A DNA stretch of 32,575 nucleotides from Streptomyces sp. DH37 (GTDB lineage Bacteria > Actinomycetota > Actinomycetes > Streptomycetales > Streptomycetaceae). Shown one piece after another: positions 28,788 through 32,575 of the stretch. The stretch covers positions 1-32,575 of the forward strand of contig NZ_JARVKV010000074.1 of assembly GCF_029813835.1 (NCBI RefSeq), given 5' to 3'. Below the pieces are notes generated by a model, which saw only the letters and a program-made list of their open reading frames with translations, ran no database searches and had not been told where the DNA came from. A program made the translations under genes and the position numbers. Each line of letters begins with the position of its first letter. Position 1 is the stretch's first letter.

Positions 28788-30569
28788 CTACAGGCGCTCG
28801 GGGGTGCGGATGCCCAGCAGCGCCATGCCCTGGCGCAGGGTCCGGGCGGTCAGGTCGCACAGGAAGAGCCTGTTCTCCCTGATCGCCTCGGACTCCGCCC
28901 GCAGCACCGGGCACTGGTCGTAGAACGTGGTGTAGAGCGAGGCGAGCTGGTACAGGTACGCGGCCAGCTTGTGCGGCTCGTACGTCTCGGCCACGCCCGC
29001 CAGCGTCTCGGCGAACTCGTCCAGGTGCAGGCCCAGCGCCCGCTCGGCCGGCGCCAGCGGCGCCTCCGGGTGCGCGACGGGCGCGGCGGTGTCGCCCGCC
29101 TTGCGCAGGATCGACTGGATCCGGGCGAAGGCGTACTGGAGGTAGACGCTGGTGTCGCCGTTGAGCGAGACCATCCGGTCCAGGTCGAAGACGTAGTCGC
29201 GGGACATGGAGGTCGACAGGTCCGCGTACTTCACCGCGCCGACGCCCACCTGGGCGCTGCGCTCGGCGATCTCCTCCTCCGTCAGCTCCAGCCCGCCCTG
29301 CCCGGCCTTCTCGCGCACCACGGCCGTGGCCCGCTCGACGGCCTCGTCCAGCAGGTCCACCAGCCGGACCGTCTCGCCCTCACGGGTCTTGAAGGGCTTG
29401 CCGTCCTTGCCCAGCACCGTGCCGAAGGCGAGCTGCCGCGCGGCGCCCTCGGGCAGCCAGCCCGCCCGGCGCGCGGTCTCGAAGACCATCTTGAAGTGCA
29501 GCGCCTGCCGGGCGTCCACCACGTACAGCAGGGTGTCGGCGCCCAGCCCGCCGATCCGGTCCCGGATGGCGGCCAGGTCGGTGGCGGCGTAGCCGAAGCC
29601 GCCGTTGGACTTCTGCACGATCAGCGGGACGGGCTTGCCGTCGGGGCCCTTGACGTCGTCGAAGAACACGCACAGCGCGCCCTCGGACCGGACCGCGACG
29701 CCACTGGACTCCAGGTCCTTCACGACCTGCTGGAGGTCGTCGTTGTACGCGCTCTCGCCGACCACGTCCTCGTCGCGGATCTCCACGTCGAGCCGGCCGT
29801 AGACCGCGTGGAAGTAGATCATCGACTCGCCGACGATCCTCCGCCACATCTCCAGCGTGGTCTCGTCGCCGCCCTGGAGGAGCACCACCCGGTCGCGGGC
29901 GCGCGTCTTGAACTCCTCGTCGGAGTCGAACAGCGCGCGCGAGGCCTTGTAGAGCCGGTTCAGCCGGGACATCGCGGCCTCGCCGGAGGCACCGCCGGAC
30001 TCCTCGCCGGAGGTGTGGTCCAGCTCGTGCGGGTGCTCGACCAGGTACTGGATGAGCATGCCGAACTGCGTGCCCCAGTCCCCGATGTGGTGCCGCCGGA
30101 CGACCTTCTCGCCGCGGTGCTCCAGGATCCGCGCGATCGCGTCGCCGATCACCGTCGAGCGCAGGTGCCCGACGTGCATCTCCTTGGCCACGTTGGGCTG
30201 CGAGTAGTCGATGACCGTCGTGCCCGGGTGCTCCGCGTACGGCACGCCCAGCCGGTCGTCGGCCGCCCGCGCCGCCAGCGTCCGCACGATCGCGGCGTCG
30301 GAGACGGTGATGTTGAGGAAGCCGGGCCCGGAGACCTCGACCCCGGCGATCTCCTCCGCCTCCGGCATCGCCCCGACGACCCTGCCCGCCAGCTCCCGCG
30401 GGTTGCCCTTGAGCCTCTTGGCCAGCGCCAGCATCCCGTTGGCCTGGAAGTCGGCCCGGTCGCTGCGTCGCAGCAGCGGATCCGCGGAGGCGGCCTCCGG
30501 CAGGGCTGCCGAGAGGGCGTCCGCGACACGCTGGTGGACGGTGGCGGCGAGGGAGGGGACCGAGGCCAT
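28788..30569 (-). CDS. argS: Arginyl-tRNA synthetase
   Basis: A 593-residue class I aminoacyl-tRNA synthetase that charges tRNA-Arg. The N-terminal additional domain is at about 1-100. The HIGH motif is HVGH at 132-135 within KEMHVGHLRSTVIGD. The block SMSRDYVFDLDRMVSLNGDT lies in the region that carries the KMSKS-like loop, degenerate as in many ArgRS. A C-terminal DALR anticodon-binding domain (YLQYAFARIQSILRK onwards) ends in LLGIRTPERL. ATG 30569 is used; the open frame continues upstream without a better start, and AGAGGA is rather distant. It diverges from lysS, so two class I synthetases share one control region. Confidence 0.96.
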   Translation of the reverse strand: MASVPSLAATVHQRVADALSAALPEAASADPLLRRSDRADFQANGMLALAKRLKGNPRELAGRVVGAMPEAEEIAGVEVSGPGFLNITVSDAAIVRTLAARAADDRLGVPYAEHPGTTVIDYSQPNVAKEMHVGHLRSTVIGDAIARILEHRGEKVVRRHHIGDWGTQFGMLIQYLVEHPHELDHTSGEESGGASGEAAMSRLNRLYKASRALFDSDEEFKTRARDRVVLLQGGDETTLEMWRRIVGESMIYFHAVYGRLDVEIRDEDVVGESAYNDDLQQVVKDLESSGVAVRSEGALCVFFDDVKGPDGKPVPLIVQKSNGGFGYAATDLAAIRDRIGGLGADTLLYVVDARQALHFKMVFETARRAGWLPEGAARQLAFGTVLGKDGKPFKTREGETVRLVDLLDEAVERATAVVREKAGQGGLELTEEEIAERSAQVGVGAVKYADLSTSMSRDYVFDLDRMVSLNGDTSVYLQYAFARIQSILRKAGDTAAPVAHPEAPLAPAERALGLHLDEFAETLAGVAETYEPHKLAAYLYQLASLYTTFYDQCPVLRAESEAIRENRLFLCDLTARTLRQGMALLGIRTPERL

Positions 30570-30611
30570 GAAGGAGTGCCGTTCCTCTGAGTGGGGTTTT
30601 CGGATCGGTCC

Positions 30612-30617
30612 AGTATC
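30612..30617 (-). promoter_or_regulatory. Candidate -10 for argS
   Basis: GATACT on the minus strand, 42 bases before ATG 30569, in the argS-lysS spacer. No clear -35. Confidence 0.35.
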
Positions 30618-30726
30618 CCACGCGGCCCGGCGCCGGGGCGCGCCGATATCACGGGCGCGGGGCCCGTACCGCGTCTGAAAGAATGGGTCCGTCACCCTTT
30701 GGAACATCCGAAGCCAGGAAAGGGAC

Positions 30727-32493
30727 GTGCCGACCGTGGCTCAGAGCACAGAGACCGACTGGGTCTCCCGCATCGCGGACGAGGTCATTGCCGAGGCGGA
30801 GCGCCGCGCCCCCGGCAAACCGGTCGTCTGCGCCTCGGGCCTGAGCCCCTCCGGCCCCATCCACCTGGGCAACCTCCGCGAGGTCATGGTTCCGCACCTC
30901 GTCGCCGACGAGATCAAGCGGCGCGGCGTGCCCTGCGAGCACATCCTGTCCTGGGACGACTACGACCGCTTCCGCAAGGTCCCGGCCGGCGTCCCCGGGG
31001 TCGGGCCCTCCTGGTCCGAGCACATCGGCAAGCCGCTCACCCTGGTGCCCGCGCCCCCCGGCAGCGAGCACCCGAGCTGGGCCGAGCACTTCAGGGCCGC
31101 CATGGTCGAGGCGCTGGACGAGCTGGGCGTCGAGGTGCGCGGCATCAGCCAGACGGAGATGTACACCTCCGGCGCGTACAGCGAGCAGATCCTCTTCGCC
31201 ATGCGCGAGCGCGCCCGCATCGACGCCGTCCTGGACCGCTACCGCACCAAGGTCGCCCCCGAGGGCCCCGCGGGTGCCGCCGGGGCCGCGAAGAAGCGGC
31301 AGAAGCCGGAGGACCCCGGGATGTCGGCCGCCGAGATCGAGGCCGCCGAGGGCTCGGGCGCGGCGGGCGAGGACGACGGCAGCACGGGCGGCGCCGGGTA
31401 CTTCCCGTACAAGCCGTACTGCTCCGCCTGCGACCGCGACCTGACGACGATCACCGCGTACGACGACGAGAGCACGCGGCTGACGTACGTGTGCGAGTGC
31501 GGCCACCAGGAGACGGTGCTGCTGTCGGAGCACCGGCGCGGCAAGCTGGTCTGGAAGGTCGACTGGCCGATGCGCTGGGCGTACGAGGGCGTGGTCTTCG
31601 AGCCCTCCGGCGTGGACCACCAGTCCCCCGGCTCCTCCTACGTCGTCGGCGGGCAGCTGGTGCGGGAGATCTTCGGCGGCGAGCAGCCGATCGGCCCGAT
31701 GTACGCCTTCGTCGGCATCAGCGGCATGGCGAAGATGTCCAGTTCCAAGGGCGGGGTGCCCGTCCCGCTCGACGCGCTGGAGATCATGGAGGCTCCGCTG
31801 CTGCGCTGGCTGTACGCGCGCCGCCGCCCGAACCAGTCCTTCAAGATCGCCTTCGACCAGGAGATCCAGCGGCTCTACGACGAGTGGGACGCCCTGGAGC
31901 GCAAGGTCGCCGACGGCGCCGCGCAGCCCGCGGACGCCGCCGCGTACCGCCGCGCCACGTCCACCGCCGCCGGCGAGCTGCCCCGCACCCCGCACCCGCT
32001 GCCGTACCGCACCCTGGCGTCGGTGGTGGACATCACCACCGGGGACGAGGAGCAGACGCTGCGCATCCTGAGCGAGCTGGACCCGGACAACCCGGTCCGC
32101 TCCCTGGACGAGACGCGCCCGCGCCTGGACTGCGCGCAGCGGTGGGTCGCCACCCACGTCCCGGCCGATCAGCGCACCCGGGTGCGCGAGGAGCCGGACA
32201 CCGAGCTGCTGGCCTCGCTCGACGACGACGCGCGCGAGTCGCTGCGGCTGCTGCTGGACGGGCTGGACGAGCACTGGTCGCTGGACGGGCTGACCACGCT
32301 GGTCTACGGCGTGCCCAAGGTCCGGGCGGGCCTGTCGCCGGAGGCCAGGCCGACGCCGGAGCTGAAGGTGGCCCAGCGCGCCTTCTTCGCGCTGCTCTAC
32401 AACCTGCTGGTGGGCCGCGACACCGGCCCGCGGCTGCCCACGCTGCTGCTGGCGGTGGGCGCGGACCGGGTCCGCAAGCTGCTGGGCGCGTAG
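30727..32493 (+). CDS. lysS: Class I lysyl-tRNA synthetase
   Basis: A 588-residue class I lysyl-tRNA synthetase (LysK type, as in archaea and some bacteria), not the common class II enzyme. The HIGH motif is HLGN at 46-49 (SGPIHLGNLRE) and the KMSKS motif is KMSSSKG at 336-342. Cysteine pairs at 232/235 and 256/258 form a probable zinc site. Residues about 178-224 are an Ala/Gly/Glu-rich insertion between the catalytic core and the zinc region, probably disordered. GTG 30727 has AAAGGGAC right before it; GTG 30736 is possible. It ends just before a hairpin. Streptomyces usually also carry a class II enzyme elsewhere, which cannot be checked here. Confidence 0.95.
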   Translation: MPTVAQSTETDWVSRIADEVIAEAERRAPGKPVVCASGLSPSGPIHLGNLREVMVPHLVADEIKRRGVPCEHILSWDDYDRFRKVPAGVPGVGPSWSEHIGKPLTLVPAPPGSEHPSWAEHFRAAMVEALDELGVEVRGISQTEMYTSGAYSEQILFAMRERARIDAVLDRYRTKVAPEGPAGAAGAAKKRQKPEDPGMSAAEIEAAEGSGAAGEDDGSTGGAGYFPYKPYCSACDRDLTTITAYDDESTRLTYVCECGHQETVLLSEHRRGKLVWKVDWPMRWAYEGVVFEPSGVDHQSPGSSYVVGGQLVREIFGGEQPIGPMYAFVGISGMAKMSSSKGGVPVPLDALEIMEAPLLRWLYARRRPNQSFKIAFDQEIQRLYDEWDALERKVADGAAQPADAAAYRRATSTAAGELPRTPHPLPYRTLASVVDITTGDEEQTLRILSELDPDNPVRSLDETRPRLDCAQRWVATHVPADQRTRVREEPDTELLASLDDDARESLRLLLDGLDEHWSLDGLTTLVYGVPKVRAGLSPEARPTPELKVAQRAFFALLYNLLVGRDTGPRLPTLLLAVGADRVRKLLGA

Positions 32494-32509
32494 CCGGCGC
32501 CCGCGCCGG
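32494..32509 (+). terminator. Hairpin after lysS
   Basis: CCGGCG, loop CCCG, CGCCGG directly follows the lysS stop. It is a short but stable stem and a likely terminator. From there to the window end I see no supportable gene. Confidence 0.45.
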
Positions 32510-32575
32510 GCGGGGCTTGGCGGGCCCTCAGCCCCCCCACCCCCGCCCGTACCCGGCCGTGAACACCTGCCCCTA

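Noticed and set aside
32528..32575. C-terminal end of a minus-strand gene at the right edge (TCA at 32528-32530)
   Set aside because: Read upstream, the frame meets TAG at 32573-32575 after 14 codons, so it is not a gene end of useful length. The TAG itself could be the stop of a gene outside the window, but this cannot be judged.

Overview
The window looks like chromosomal DNA of a Streptomyces or a close relative. G+C is very high, with strong G/C at third codon positions. Starts are often GTG, and neighbouring genes often overlap by 4 bases (GTGA or ATGA). The gene set is the conserved futalosine-menaquinone and cytochrome c maturation neighbourhood of streptomycetes. All identifications come from reading the sequence and recalling families; no search was run.

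Layout. 116-2407 (minus): a geranylgeranyl-reductase-type flavoprotein and the menaquinone methyltransferase MenG. 2735-6145 (plus): a three-gene accessory cassette made of a small partner protein, a 761-residue WXG-like protein and a lipoprotein. Its second half is much poorer in G+C than everything around it. 6148-8945 (minus): an amidohydrolase-like remnant protein, mqnC and mqnA. 9187-9390 (plus): a cold-shock protein gene with a structured 5' leader. 9699-11368 (minus): a DAACS symporter preceded by a Cys-containing leader peptide and a candidate attenuator. 11571-15131 (minus): a DUF4229 membrane protein, a GNAT acetyltransferase, mqnE, an Lrp/AsnC regulator and a UbiX-type flavin prenyltransferase. 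15227-17151 (plus): a lipoprotein and a rhomboid protease. 17233-19601 (minus): the UbiA-type prenyltransferase (MqnP) and the UbiD-type decarboxylase, translationally coupled. 19736-20146 (plus): a small PLDc_N-type membrane protein. 20192-26793 (minus): hemL, a histidine phosphatase, tlpA/resA, ccdA, resB and ccsB, all tightly packed. 26875-28742 (plus): a conserved hypothetical protein, a YnfA-type membrane protein and an SDR oxidoreductase. The window ends with divergent argS (minus) and class I lysS (plus).

How the genes work together. MqnA (chorismate dehydratase), MqnE (aminofutalosine synthase) and MqnC (cyclase) supply early futalosine-pathway steps. UbiX, UbiD and MqnP supply prenylated-FMN-dependent decarboxylation and prenylation. 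MenG methylates the product and the GGR-type reductase probably saturates the isoprenoid tail. MqnB and MqnD are not in the window and must lie elsewhere. HemL feeds heme synthesis, and CcdA, TlpA, ResB and CcsB attach heme to c-type cytochromes (System II). Most of the window is therefore a respiratory-cofactor neighbourhood, with the 2.7-6.1 kb cassette as the clear outsider.

The most unusual items are the low-G+C cassette, including the odd translation start of its lipoprotein gene, the leader peptide and attenuator candidate before the symporter, the structured cspA leader, a series of likely leaderless starts, and repeated GTCTC elements between hemL and its divergent neighbour.
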